A stretch of DNA of 26,220 nt from DASYHS01 sp035998295 (GCF_035998295.1 NZ_DASYHS010000180.1:1-26220), one strand, 5' to 3'; positions 15,309 through 24,766 are shown, counted from the first letter of the stretch. Notes: generated from the sequence alone by a model not told the origin. Numbers and translations are program-made.

Positions 15309-15346
15309 GCGGGTCAGGGGCGCTGCGGGTCAGGGGCGTTGCGGGT
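15309..15346 (-). repeat. 16-bp tandem repeat over the stop of the split collar gene
   Basis: Units 15309-15324 and 15325-15340 (GCGGGTCAGGGGCGCT on the + strand, one mismatch) are followed by a partial third copy (GCGGGT, 15341-15346). Each full copy contains the TGA of the collar gene read on the - strand. Confidence 0.85.
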
Positions 15347-15797
15347 AGGTTCCGCTGACGGCGATGCAGGCGGTCAGCGCCATCTGCGGCGGGCGCAGCG
15401 GCAGCGCCGCCGCGTCCGCGTTGCCGGCAGGGGTCACCACCACCGGCGGGACCGCCGGTGCCGAGGGATCGGCCGGCGCCTTCGTCGCCGCGGGCGGCGT
15501 CCCGGAGAAATAGGCGCGAAGCTCGGACGTCATCGACAGGGTGGGAGCGTCGGGCGAGTAGAAGTCGGGCATGGCCGCGAAGACGTTGCCCTCGGGAGAG
15601 GGGACGCTGCCGTTGTCGGTCACCGCCGGAATCGCGAGCCTGTTCAGGCGTATGTGCGCCTCGTAGTCGTGGACGTGCGGCAGGTTCTCCGGGAACAGCA
15701 GGTGGCTGTCGTTGCCTTCCTCGACGCCGATCCAGATGTATTCCTGGAACCGGGACGTCCCGGTGCCCATCGGCATCCGTCCCTGCAGGTCGGGCAT
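15330..15797 (-). CDS. C-terminal half of the split collar gene (155 aa)
   Basis: The frame begins with an ATG that overlaps the stop of the N-terminal half (TGATG) and carries PDLQGRMPMG, HVHD and the C-terminal LTACIAVSGTYPQRP. It has no signal peptide of its own. Translation by coupling is possible, but the product would lack the N-terminal collar strands; I regard it mainly as the displaced 3' part of one gene. Confidence 0.55.
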   Translation of the reverse strand: MPDLQGRMPMGTGTSRFQEYIWIGVEEGNDSHLLFPENLPHVHDYEAHIRLNRLAIPAVTDNGSVPSPEGNVFAAMPDFYSPDAPTLSMTSELRAYFSGTPPAATKAPADPSAPAVPPVVVTPAGNADAAALPLRPPQMALTACIAVSGTYPQRP

Positions 15798-16057
15798 CAG
15801 GAAAGCGTCGTCCTGGGGGGCTGGCCGTAATAGTCCTGCACCAGCGAAAACATGGCCCTGGAATAGGGAACATCGTCGGAGATCTCGACTTGCTGGCCTA
15901 GTACCGGTTCGTAGCCCTGGGGGCAGAACGGGAAGGCGAAGAAGCAGACCGATCCCATGACGGGATTGGGGCCGCAGGCCTGGGCGGCGCCGGCGGTCAG
16001 GAACAACGCGCCGGCGGCGAGGCCGACGCGGGCCAGTTGGATCGCGGATCTGGTCAT
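15797..16057 (-). CDS. N-terminal half of the split collar gene (86 aa)
   Basis: This is the open frame from the signal peptide to the premature stop. It carries the cysteine-rich collar motif GSVCFFAFPFCPQG but lacks the PDLQGR part. GAGGACGG precedes the ATG, and the stop of the upstream remnant copy is 10 bp away, so the copies form one transcription unit. If translated alone it would be a small exported fragment. Confidence 0.6.
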   Translation of the reverse strand: MTRSAIQLARVGLAAGALFLTAGAAQACGPNPVMGSVCFFAFPFCPQGYEPVLGQQVEISDDVPYSRAMFSLVQDYYGQPPRTTLS

Positions 16058-16067
16058 GGCGCCGTCC

Positions 16068-16184
16068 TCATGGTCGGCCTGGGAACTCGCCCTCGGTCGC
16101 GATGCACGCGACGAGCGCGACCTGCGGCGGAACGATGGAGATCGGCTCGCCCTTCGACACGTTGGGCGAGACGTTGACCCCGCC
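16068..16184 (-). pseudogene. 3' remnant of a third collar-protein gene
   Basis: The frame ending in TGA at 16068 encodes about 38 residues, ending in PPQVALVACIATEGEFPGRP. This matches the C-terminal signature of the two copies downstream (PPQMALTACIAVSGTYPQRP and LGLTYCMSVQGSVP). No start codon, signal peptide or PDLRG part is found before it; upstream lie about 105 bp without recognisable coding and then the divergent kinase gene. It looks like the tail of a deleted paralogue. Confidence 0.65.
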
Positions 16185-16289
16185 GGTCGGGGCGCGATGC
16201 CTCGAAGGGAGCCCCGGATGGGGTCCGGAACGCAGCTGTGACCAGGTCGTTAGCGTGGCGTTAGGCACTGGCCGGCTAGACGGGACGCC

Positions 16290-17702
16290 ATGGACATCGA
16301 TCTGCGTACCTTGTTCCTGGCCCACTCCGTCGTGTCGGTGACGCTGGGAGCGTTGATGGTCACGTTCTGGTACGCGCACCGGACAATACCCGGGCTCGGC
16401 CAGTGGACGCTCGGCACCGGCCTGATCGGCCTGATGACGCTGGGGGCCGGGCTGCGCGGCGTCATCCCCGACTTCCTGTCCATCGTCGTCGCCAACGGCC
16501 TCGGCTTCGCCAGCCTGGCCGCGTACTGGAACGGCATCCGGCTGTTCGGCGGCCGGCGGGTCTACTGGATCGGGACCGCGGCGGTCATCGGCCTGGCGGT
16601 CGTCTTCGTGGCGCATCGGACCTATGTGCGGGACGACGTCCTGGACCGGATAGCCGCGGCCTCCACGCTGATGTCGGCGGGCTGCTTCATGTGCGCGGGC
16701 GAGCTGCTGCGCGGCCCCGCCCGAACCTTGCGGAGCACCGCCCTGCCCGCCGCCGTCCTGTTCGCGCTGGTCGGGCTCACGCTCGCGGCAAGGGCGGCAT
16801 CGACCGCGTTCCTGGCGCCGGGCCAGGACTTCTTCGCGCCCACCACCGTCCAGGGCGCGCATTTCCTGGTCTCCCTGATCAGCAACATCCTCACCGTCGT
16901 CGCCCTGCTGATGATGGCGACGCAGCGCCTGCAGCGGCAGCTGGAGACCCGCAACGCGGAGCTGGAGGCGGCCTGGACCCGCGCCGAGGACGCCAGCCGG
17001 GCCAAGTCGGAGTTCCTGGCCACGATGAGCCACGAGCTCCGGACCCCGCTGAACGCCGTGCTGGGCTTCTCGGACGTGATGCGCCTGGAAGTGTTCGGGC
17101 CGGTCGGGCACGCGCGCTACCGCGAATATGCCCAGGACATCCACGCCTCCGGCACACATCTGCTGGAGCTGATCACGAAGGTCCTGGACATCTCGAAGGC
17201 CGAGGCCGGGAAGCTGGCGGTCGAGGCGACCGCGCTCGACCCGCGCCCGATCCTGGAGTCCGCGGCGCGGCTGATCCGCGATGCGGCCGAGGCGAAGCGG
17301 ATCCGCTTCTCGCTGGACCTGCCGGAAACGCCGCCGCCGTGCCACGCCGATCCCCAGGCGCTGACGCAGATCCTGCTGAACCTGCTCTCCAACGCCGTTA
17401 AGTTCACGCCCGAGGGCGGTGCCGTGACCGCGGGGCTGCGGCCGCAAGCCGGCGGCGACGTCGAGTTCGTCGTGCACGACACCGGGGTCGGCATGCCGAC
17501 GGCCGAGATTCCGCGCCTAATGAAGCCGTTCGAGCAGGCCGCCAGCGGCTACGCCCGGCAGAACGGCGGGACCGGCCTCGGGCTGTCGCTGGTCGGGTCG
17601 CTGGTGCAGCTGCACGGGGGCGACCTGCGCATCGAGAGCGCCATCGGCCAGGGCACCACCGTGACCGTCCGGCTGCCGGCGGCCGGCTGCCGGGCGGCCT
17701 GA
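16290..17702 (+). CDS. Membrane-bound sensor histidine kinase
   Basis: A 470-aa inner-membrane kinase. Residues 1 to about 215 contain six or seven hydrophobic helices (an integral membrane sensor without a large periplasmic loop). A short coiled coil follows (QRLQRQLETRNAELEAAW), then a HisKA dimerisation domain with His248 in MSHELRTPLN as the phosphorylation site. The HATPase domain has the N-box LLSNAVKF (Asn368), DTGVGM (Asp397) and GGTGLGLSLV. It has no receiver domain, and no response regulator gene lies beside it, so it is an orphan kinase here. The signal is unknown. It is convergent with the FAH-hydrolase gene; its stop sits at the edge of a threefold 27-bp repeat. Confidence 0.93.
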   Translation: MDIDLRTLFLAHSVVSVTLGALMVTFWYAHRTIPGLGQWTLGTGLIGLMTLGAGLRGVIPDFLSIVVANGLGFASLAAYWNGIRLFGGRRVYWIGTAAVIGLAVVFVAHRTYVRDDVLDRIAAASTLMSAGCFMCAGELLRGPARTLRSTALPAAVLFALVGLTLAARAASTAFLAPGQDFFAPTTVQGAHFLVSLISNILTVVALLMMATQRLQRQLETRNAELEAAWTRAEDASRAKSEFLATMSHELRTPLNAVLGFSDVMRLEVFGPVGHARYREYAQDIHASGTHLLELITKVLDISKAEAGKLAVEATALDPRPILESAARLIRDAAEAKRIRFSLDLPETPPPCHADPQALTQILLNLLSNAVKFTPEGGAVTAGLRPQAGGDVEFVVHDTGVGMPTAEIPRLMKPFEQAASGYARQNGGTGLGLSLVGSLVQLHGGDLRIESAIGQGTTVTVRLPAAGCRAA

Positions 17703-17779
17703 GGCCGCTCGCGTCACCCCGCGGCCTCAGGCCGCTAGCGTCACCCCGCGGCCCGAGGCCGCTCGCGTCACTCTGCGGC
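17699..17779. repeat. 27-bp tandem repeat, three copies, between convergent genes
   Basis: Units at 17699-17725, 17726-17752 and 17753-17779 differ by only a few bases. Each contains TCA, the TGA stop of the FAH-hydrolase gene on the - strand, and a GAGGCCGC / GCGGCC inverted element. The junction sequence GCGGCCT-(C/G)-AGGCCGC (for example 17695-17709) is a perfect inverted repeat apart from its centre. The array fills the gap between the kinase stop and the hydrolase stop and may act as a two-way terminator, although no T-run follows. Confidence 0.9.
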
Positions 17780-18613
17780 GCGGACCGCCTGCGTCTGCTC
17801 GCCCAGGCCTTCGATGCCGAGGCGCACGGTCTGTCCCGGCCGCAGGTACACCGGCGGCTTCAGGCCCATGCCGACGCCCGGCGGCGTCCCGGTGGAGATG
17901 ATGTCTCCGGGCTGGAGGCTCATGAACTGGCTGAGATAGCTGACCAGGTACTTGACGCCGTAGACCATGGTCCTGGTGGAGCCGTCCTGGAAGCGCCTGC
18001 CGTCCACCTCCAGCCAGAGCTTCAGGTTCTGCGGGTCGGGCACGTCGTCGGCGGTCACCAGCCAGGGGCCGATCGGGCCGAAGGTATCGGCGCTCTTGCC
18101 CTTGGTCCACTGACCCGACCGCTCGGTCTGGAAGGCGCGCTCCGAGACGTCGTTGACGACGCAGTAGCCGGCCACGTGCGACAGGGCCTCGGCTTGGGAG
18201 ACGTATTTCGCGGGCTTGCCGATCACGATCCCGAGCTCGACCTCCCAGTCGGTCTTCTCCGAGCCGCGCGGGATCTCGATCCCGTCGTCGGGGCCGCAGA
18301 CGGCGCTGCTCGCCTTCATGAACACGATCGGCTCCGGCGGCACCGTCATGCCCGACTCCGCGGCATGGTCGGAGTAGTTCAGCCCGATGCAGATGAACTT
18401 GCCGACGCGCCCGACGCAGGGACCGAGCCGCGGCCGGCCGGGAACCTCGGGTAGCGTCGCCGGATCGACCGCGGCGAGCCGCGCCAGCCCTTCCGGTTCG
18501 AGCACGCCGCCGGCGACGTCGTCGATCACGCCCGACAGGTCCCGGACACGGCCGGAACCGTCCAGCAGGCCGGGCTTCTCCTGACCCGGCGGGCCCCAAC
18601 GCAGCAGCTTCAT
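17768..18613 (-). CDS. Fumarylacetoacetate hydrolase-family protein, probably 2,4-diketo-3-deoxy sugar acid hydrolase
   Basis: A 281-aa cytoplasmic hydrolase/lyase of the FAH superfamily with a short N-terminal domain and a C-terminal FAH fold from about residue 70 (FICIGLNYSDHAAE). Metal ligands are visible: Glu124 and Glu126 in DWEVELG and Asp155 in VVNDVSER. TGTPPGVGMG near the C-terminus is the usual substrate loop. The adjacent SDR gene resembles 2-keto-3-deoxy-L-fuconate dehydrogenase, and this pairing is known from the non-phosphorylative L-fucose/L-rhamnose pathways, where the hydrolase splits the 2,4-diketo acid into pyruvate and L-lactate or glycolate. The assignment rests on family plus neighbour. 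The stop codon lies in the last unit of the 27-bp repeat. Confidence 0.85.
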   Translation of the reverse strand: MKLLRWGPPGQEKPGLLDGSGRVRDLSGVIDDVAGGVLEPEGLARLAAVDPATLPEVPGRPRLGPCVGRVGKFICIGLNYSDHAAESGMTVPPEPIVFMKASSAVCGPDDGIEIPRGSEKTDWEVELGIVIGKPAKYVSQAEALSHVAGYCVVNDVSERAFQTERSGQWTKGKSADTFGPIGPWLVTADDVPDPQNLKLWLEVDGRRFQDGSTRTMVYGVKYLVSYLSQFMSLQPGDIISTGTPPGVGMGLKPPVYLRPGQTVRLGIEGLGEQTQAVRAAE

Positions 18614-18650
18614 GGTCTTGCTTCTCCCTCTTGGATCCCGGTGCGCCGCT

Positions 18651-19391
18651 TCACAGGCTCCAGCCGCCGTCGACGACGTGGACGGCGCCGGTCGTGAAGG
18701 CGGCTTCGTCCGACGCCAGGTAGACCGCCAGCGCGGCGATCTCCCCGGCCGTGCCGAGCCTGCCCATGGGCTGGCGCGCGACGAACTCGGCGCGCGCCGT
18801 CTCGACGTCGCCGCGCGCCGCGATGCGGTCGTCGAGCGACGGCGTCTGCACGGTGCCGGGGCAGATCGCGTTGCAGCGGATGCCGCGGCGGATGAAGTCG
18901 GTGGCGATCGCCTTGGTCAGGCCGATCACGGCGGCCTTGGTGGCGCCGTAGACGAACCGGTTCGGCGCTCCCTTGATGCTCGATGCGGCCGACGACATGT
19001 TGATGATGCCGCCGCCGCCGGCCTCCAGCATGGCCGGCAGGAAGGCCCGGCACATCCGGTACATCGACTTCACGTTGAGGTCGAAGGAGAAGTCCCAGTC
19101 GGCATCGCCGCAGTCCAGGATCGTCCCGTGATGGACGAAGCCGGCGCAGTTGAACAGGACGCCGACGGCGCCGATCTCCCGCGCCGCCGCCTCGACCGCG
19201 CCATCGTCGCGCACGTCCAGCAGCCGGGTGGCGATCGCCGGCGCCTCGCCCTTCAGGCTTTCGAGCGAGGCCTGGTTGACGTCGGTCGCGATCACCCGCG
19301 CGCCCTCCGCCGCGAAGGCCAGCGCCGATGCCCGGCCTATGCCCTGCCCCGCCGCGGTCACGAGGGCCGTCTTGCCTTCCAGTCTGCCCAT
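18651..19391 (-). CDS. Short-chain dehydrogenase, probably 2-keto-3-deoxy-L-fuconate dehydrogenase-like
   Basis: A 246-aa NAD(P)-dependent classical SDR. The cofactor motif is AAGQGIGRA (13-21) in place of TGxxxGIG, NCAG starts at 81, and the catalytic residues are Ser133/134, Tyr148 and Lys152 (YGATK). The stretch around MYRMCRAFLPAM and NRFVYGATKAAVIGLTKAIATDFI is characteristic of the BDH2 / 2-keto-3-deoxy-L-fuconate dehydrogenase group. It would oxidise the C4 hydroxyl to give the 2,4-diketo acid used by the hydrolase 37 bp downstream. The upstream dehydratase and sugar dehydrogenase genes are not in the window. A hydroxybutyrate dehydrogenase role is the main alternative. Confidence 0.87.
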   Translation of the reverse strand: MGRLEGKTALVTAAGQGIGRASALAFAAEGARVIATDVNQASLESLKGEAPAIATRLLDVRDDGAVEAAAREIGAVGVLFNCAGFVHHGTILDCGDADWDFSFDLNVKSMYRMCRAFLPAMLEAGGGGIINMSSAASSIKGAPNRFVYGATKAAVIGLTKAIATDFIRRGIRCNAICPGTVQTPSLDDRIAARGDVETARAEFVARQPMGRLGTAGEIAALAVYLASDEAAFTTGAVHVVDGGWSL

Positions 19392-19682
19392 CTCTCCCCC
19401 TTCAGCGTCCCGATGCCGTGCGGAGGATCAGGAAGATGCGCGCGACCTCCCCGGCACAGCCTCCGGCGTGCTCGTTCTTGAAGGAATGTGATCGGACTTG
19501 CGCCATCTTGGCAAGCAGGAAACCCGGTGACCCGCAGGACGCGCCGTATCGCTCGAAGCGGCCGGACAAGCCGCGGCCCTGCCGGCAAGGGTTCCGCTGC
19601 CGCACGCGGCGACGGCTCCTAATCTATCCTTCGGCGTGTACACGCACTGGAGCACGAGCACTGTCGGCGCAATGGATGGGTC
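19392..19682. other. Intergenic region between SDR gene and tRNA
   Basis: About 290 bp with no frame that I can defend as coding. It should hold the promoter of the SDR/hydrolase pair (- strand), but I see no convincing -35/-10 pair. A tRNA-adjacent attachment site was looked for; there is no integrase and no repeat of the tRNA 3' end in the window. Confidence 0.5.
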
Positions 19683-19758
19683 TGGTGGGCCCGGCAGGAT
19701 TCGAACCTGCGACAACACCGTTATGAGCGGCGCGTTCTAACCACTGAACTACAGGCCC
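19683..19758 (-). tRNA. tRNA with CAU anticodon, probably tRNA-Ile2 (lysidine-modified)
   Basis: The - strand folds fully into a 76-nt cloverleaf: acceptor GGGCCTG/CGGGCCC, D-stem GTTC/GAAC, anticodon stem CGCCG/CGGTG with loop CTCATAA, T-arm GCAGG-TTCGAAT-CCTGC, and an encoded CCA. The anticodon CAT is at 19723-19725 (read on the - strand). CAU tRNAs can be initiator Met, elongator Met or Ile2. The first acceptor pair is a G-C pair, which rules against an initiator, and the body resembles tRNA-Ile2 of other proteobacteria, where TilS converts C34 to lysidine to read AUA. It lies downstream of rpoD on the same strand. Confidence 0.93.
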
Positions 19759-19798
19759 CCAGGACGGGACGGAGACTGTGCCTCCGATCGGCACGGGA

Positions 19799-19833
19799 CG
19801 CAAGGGCCGGCACGATGCCGGCCGGCCCTTGCG
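19799..19833 (-). terminator. Candidate terminator after rpoD
   Basis: A 13-bp perfect stem, CGCAAGGGCCGGC / GCCGGCCCTTGCG, with a 9-base loop lies 20 bp after the rpoD stop. No T-run follows on the - strand, so efficiency is uncertain; it separates rpoD from the tRNA gene. Confidence 0.6.
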
Positions 19834-19852
19834 GTTCCCGGTCAGGTCCCGG

Positions 19853-21811
<1,959 letters not shown>

Positions 21812-22356
21812 TCGCTGGATGCCCCCGCATGAAACTCAACGCAAGGCGGCGCGGCTGCGGTTCACCCGCGCCGTCCGCCAGATCCGTTCCTGTCGCACCG
21901 GCCCTTCCCGTCTCAATCCCGCTTCCGTCCCTCGCTGCGGCCCGCGCCCGAACCCGGATGCCGGAGCCCCGGACGCCAGGGCCGGAGTCGCCGGTCGGTG
22001 CCATCCGTCCGCCTTCCCATCGGTCCGCCGACCGGACGAGAAAACCCATGCCCCGTCGCGACGGGGTGCGGATGAGCGCCTTCACGGCTCCCTGAGAACC
22101 AGTCCCGATGTGCCTTCGAAGCGCGTTCTCCCCCTTCAGTCTCCGCGGCCGCCGTCCCGTTTCGGGAGCCCTGGGCCCGTCGAGGGGGCATGGTTCGAAA
22201 ACCTGCGCCGAGCAATCCATCGAAACTGCTGGAAAAGCCCTGCCGTCACAAGTGGACACAAACTAGAGCGCCGTCAAGCCCGGATTTACGATCGAGTGCG
22301 CACATCGAAAACCGGAGTCGCAGCCATGCAACGCTCCCTCCCGACGCCCCGGAAAC
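21812..22356. other. Intergenic region between dnaG and rpoD
   Basis: 545 bp without a believable gene; the open frames here are GC-driven. It must contain the rpoD promoter and 5' leader on the - strand. A TTGACG hexamer read on the - strand (22277 down to 22272) lies in a locally AT-richer stretch (22200-22330), but no good -10 stands 16-18 bp from it (the hexamer there is CCACTT), so I do not call a promoter. No obvious hairpin or repeat is seen. Confidence 0.5.
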
Positions 22357-24234
22357 TCACCACTCCGCCATGAAATCGGGGTCGTCGTGCTCGCGCCGAT
22401 AGTTCTCGATCTCCTGGACCAGGGCCTGGAAGCGCCGCAGCCCCTCCTCGCCGCCGTCGACGACGCGCCGGGTCTCCCGGTGCAGCCAGCGCGCATGATA
22501 CCTGGCCCAGATGTGCCGCCAGAGGCGCTGCGCCCCCTGCAGCTCGTCGCGCAGGACCAGCAGATGGGTCTGCACCCAGTCCGAATAGGGCCCTTCCTGC
22601 GGCGGCTCGACCCCCGCCTCGCGCAATGCCCGCGTCGCCTCCTCCCGGGTCTCGATCGGCCGCCGGCTCAGCACGTCGACCAGGGCGCGGCGCATCTCCT
22701 CGAAGCCCGCGTCCTCGAACTCGGCATATCCGAGAAGCTCCCCGAACTCCTCGAACAGGCGCGGATGCATCACCAGGGTGGCGAGCAGCATGAACTCCTG
22801 CCGGCGCGTGCCTTCGAGGCGCGGCGGCGCGTAGCCCGCGGGCCGCGCGTAGTTGCCCGCCCGGAACCCGGGGACGTAGCCGGGATCGCGGCGGCCGGCG
22901 AACGTCCGCCCCCCGCGGCCCGCGGCGCCGGGCCCGCCTCGCGGCGCCGCGGACTGAGGCCGGAACTCGCGGTACATGCGGTCGCGGAACTCCCGCCGGT
23001 AGAACTCCTGGACGGTGCGGTCGGCGATCTGGCGCACGCGCTCCTCGAGCGCGGCCTGGAAGCCGGCGCGCGCCTCCGGCGTGTCGAGGCGGCGGCTCTC
23101 GCGCTCCATGTCCCAGACCACGTCGGAGAGCGGCAGCGCCGCCGCCAGCACCGTCTCCATCGCTCCCGGCCCCTGGCCGCGGATCAGGCTGTCGGGGTCC
23201 TCTCCCGCCGTCATGAAGGCGACGCGCACGGAATGGTCGGGCTGGAGATGGGGCAGCACCCGCTCGACCGCGCGCCACGCCGCGCGCCGCCCCGCCGCGT
23301 CGCCGTCGAAGCACAGGACCGGCTCGCGCCGGCCCGGCGGGTACAGCTTCCACAGCTCCAGGATCTGGGTCTCGGTCAGCGCGGTGCCGAGCGGCGCGAC
23401 GGCGCCTTCGAAGCCGGCGCGCACCAGCGCGATCACGTCCATGTAGCCCTCGGCCACGATCACGGGCTTGCCGGCCGCGGCCGCCTCGCGCGCGTTGCTC
23501 ATGTTGTAGAGCAGCGTCCCCTTATGGAAGAGCGGGCCGTCGGCGGAGTTGACGTATTTCGGCCCGTCCCCCTCCATGATCCGCCCGCCGAACGCGACCA
23601 CCCGGCCCCGGCGGTCGGTGACCGGGAACATGACGCGGTTGCGGAAGAAGGCGTAGGGCGACCGGCCGTCGTCGGGGCGGCGCAGGACGCCGGCCTCGAC
23701 CATGTCGTCCTCGGTGAACCCCTCGCGCAGCAGGTGCGTGCGCAGCGCCCCGCCATCCGGCGGGGCGAAGCCGAGCCGGAAGCGGGCCACGGCCTCGTCG
23801 TCGAGCCCACGCCCGCGCAGGTAGTCCAGGCCCGCCCGCCCGGCCGGCGCGCGGAGCTGGCCCTCGAACCAGCGGCAGGTCGCCTCCACGAGGTCGTGGA
23901 GCCCCTTCCGTCGCTCGTAGCGCCGGCGGTCCTCGGGCGTGGCCTGCGGCACCTGCAGGCCCGCCTCGCCCGCCAGCAGCTCCACCGCTTCCACGAAGCC
24001 CAGATTGTCGTGGCGCATCACGAAGCCGACCACGTCGCCATGGGCGCCGCAGCCGAAGCAGTGGAAGAAGCCCTTCTGGTCGTTGACGTAGAAGCTGGGG
24101 GTCTTCTCGTTGTGGAAGGGGCACGGCGCCTTGAACTCGCGCCCCGCCCGGACCAGGCGCAGCCTCCGGCCCACGACGTCGGACAGCGGCACCCGCGCGC
24201 GCAACTCTTCCAGGAACTGCGGAGGTAGGCTCAT
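22357..24234 (-). CDS. dnaG: DNA primase
   Basis: Makes the RNA primers for chromosomal replication; 625 aa, normal length. The N-terminal zinc-binding domain has Cys38, His41, Cys59 and Cys62 (CPFH...CFGC). The primase core contains YAFFRNRVMFPV, FGGRIMEG and KYVNSADGPLFHKG; the TOPRIM fold has VIVAEGYMDVIAL (from about 257) and CFDGDAAG (about 308-315) with the metal-binding acidic residues. A Gly/Arg/Pro-rich linker (PRGGPGAAGRGGRTF, about 435-450) leads to the C-terminal helicase-binding domain (from about 470). It starts 76 bp after yqeY on the same strand and precedes rpoD. Confidence 0.98.
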   Translation of the reverse strand: MSLPPQFLEELRARVPLSDVVGRRLRLVRAGREFKAPCPFHNEKTPSFYVNDQKGFFHCFGCGAHGDVVGFVMRHDNLGFVEAVELLAGEAGLQVPQATPEDRRRYERRKGLHDLVEATCRWFEGQLRAPAGRAGLDYLRGRGLDDEAVARFRLGFAPPDGGALRTHLLREGFTEDDMVEAGVLRRPDDGRSPYAFFRNRVMFPVTDRRGRVVAFGGRIMEGDGPKYVNSADGPLFHKGTLLYNMSNAREAAAAGKPVIVAEGYMDVIALVRAGFEGAVAPLGTALTETQILELWKLYPPGRREPVLCFDGDAAGRRAAWRAVERVLPHLQPDHSVRVAFMTAGEDPDSLIRGQGPGAMETVLAAALPLSDVVWDMERESRRLDTPEARAGFQAALEERVRQIADRTVQEFYRREFRDRMYREFRPQSAAPRGGPGAAGRGGRTFAGRRDPGYVPGFRAGNYARPAGYAPPRLEGTRRQEFMLLATLVMHPRLFEEFGELLGYAEFEDAGFEEMRRALVDVLSRRPIETREEATRALREAGVEPPQEGPYSDWVQTHLLVLRDELQGAQRLWRHIWARYHARWLHRETRRVVDGGEEGLRRFQALVQEIENYRREHDDPDFMAEW

Positions 24235-24310
24235 CTCGCCCGCCGAAGGGCCCCGTCGGCAGGCAGGGCGGCGCGCGGGCCGCCGCGCCGTCCCGATCCC
24301 CGCGCCGTGC

Positions 24311-24766
24311 TCAGCCGAGCGCCGCGCGAACGACGCCGCTCGCCTTGGCGAAATCCATCTGCCCGGCGTAGCGCGCGCGCAGCTCCGCCATGGTCCGCCC
24401 CATGTCCTTCAGCCCCGAGGCGCCGAGCTCGCGGATCACCCCGTCGACGGCGTCCCTCACCTGGTCGTCGTCGAGCTGGCGCGGCAGGAAGCCCTCGATG
24501 ACGGCGATCTCCTCGCGCTCCTGCTCGGCCAGCTCGAGCCGGCCGCCCTGCTCGTAGAGCGCGATCGCCTCGCGGCGCTGCTTGATCATGGTCTGGAGCA
24601 TGGCGAGGATCTCGTCCTCCGTTATCCCGTCGGTCACGCCCCGGCCGCGCGCGGCGATGTCTCGGTCCTTCAGGGCGGCCAGGATCAGGCGCAGCGTCGA
24701 CACCGCGCGCTGGTTCTTGGCGCGCATGGCCTCCTTCAAGGCCTCGTTGAGCCGCGTGCGGAGCAT
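24311..24766 (-). CDS. GatB/YqeY domain-containing protein
   Basis: A 151-aa protein of the YqeY family, related to the tail domain of the GatB subunit of Asp/Glu-tRNA amidotransferase, which binds tRNA. Typical segments are MLRTRLNEALKEAMRAKNQRAVSTLRLI, EILAMLQTMIKQRREAIALYEQGGR and IEGFLPRQLDDDQV, ending in KDMGRTMAELRARYAGQMDFAKAS. The length is that of free-standing YqeY. The biochemical role of the free protein is not established. It is the first gene of the - strand yqeY-dnaG-rpoD series and is divergent from carA. Confidence 0.95.
   Translation of the reverse strand: MLRTRLNEALKEAMRAKNQRAVSTLRLILAALKDRDIAARGRGVTDGITEDEILAMLQTMIKQRREAIALYEQGGRLELAEQEREEIAVIEGFLPRQLDDDQVRDAVDGVIRELGASGLKDMGRTMAELRARYAGQMDFAKASGVVRAALG

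Larger units (their letters stand above)
15330..16057 (-). pseudogene. Secreted tail-collar (Mdp-like) protein gene split by a frameshift
   Basis: Read as one gene this would be a 242-residue paralogue of the next copy: a signal peptide (MTRSAIQLARVGLAAGALFL..., cleavage near AQA-CG), collar motif GSVCFFAFPFCPQGYEPVLG, ...DYYGQPP, then MPDLQGRMPMGTG, HVHD and a C-terminus LTACIAVSGTYPQRP. The frame breaks at a C6 run (15815-15820 on the + strand as G6). One more C would read DYYGQPPQDDAFLMPDLQGR, exactly the collar consensus '..GGDGRTTFALPDLRGR'. As given, the first frame ends RTTLS-stop at 15797 and the second frame can start at an ATG overlapping that stop (TGATG). Sequencing error, a true pseudogene, or slippage-based on/off switching are all possible. 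Confidence 0.75.

Noticed and set aside
14528..16184. Collar-domain genes as a phage tail module linked to the capsid-fold gene.
   Set aside because: They are 8 kb away on the other strand, carry signal peptides and have no other tail genes beside them.
16068..17477. Long - strand frame opposite the kinase, continuous with the collar remnant.
   Set aside because: Only its last 38 residues resemble a protein family; the rest is a shadow of the kinase gene.
19683..19758. tRNA as an integration site for a genomic island.
   Set aside because: No integrase and no direct repeat of the tRNA 3' end seen; the flanks are core genes (rpoD side) and a catabolic pair.
22272..22277. TTGACG on the - strand as the -35 of the rpoD promoter.
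   Set aside because: The matching -10 position reads CCACTT, so the pair is not convincing.
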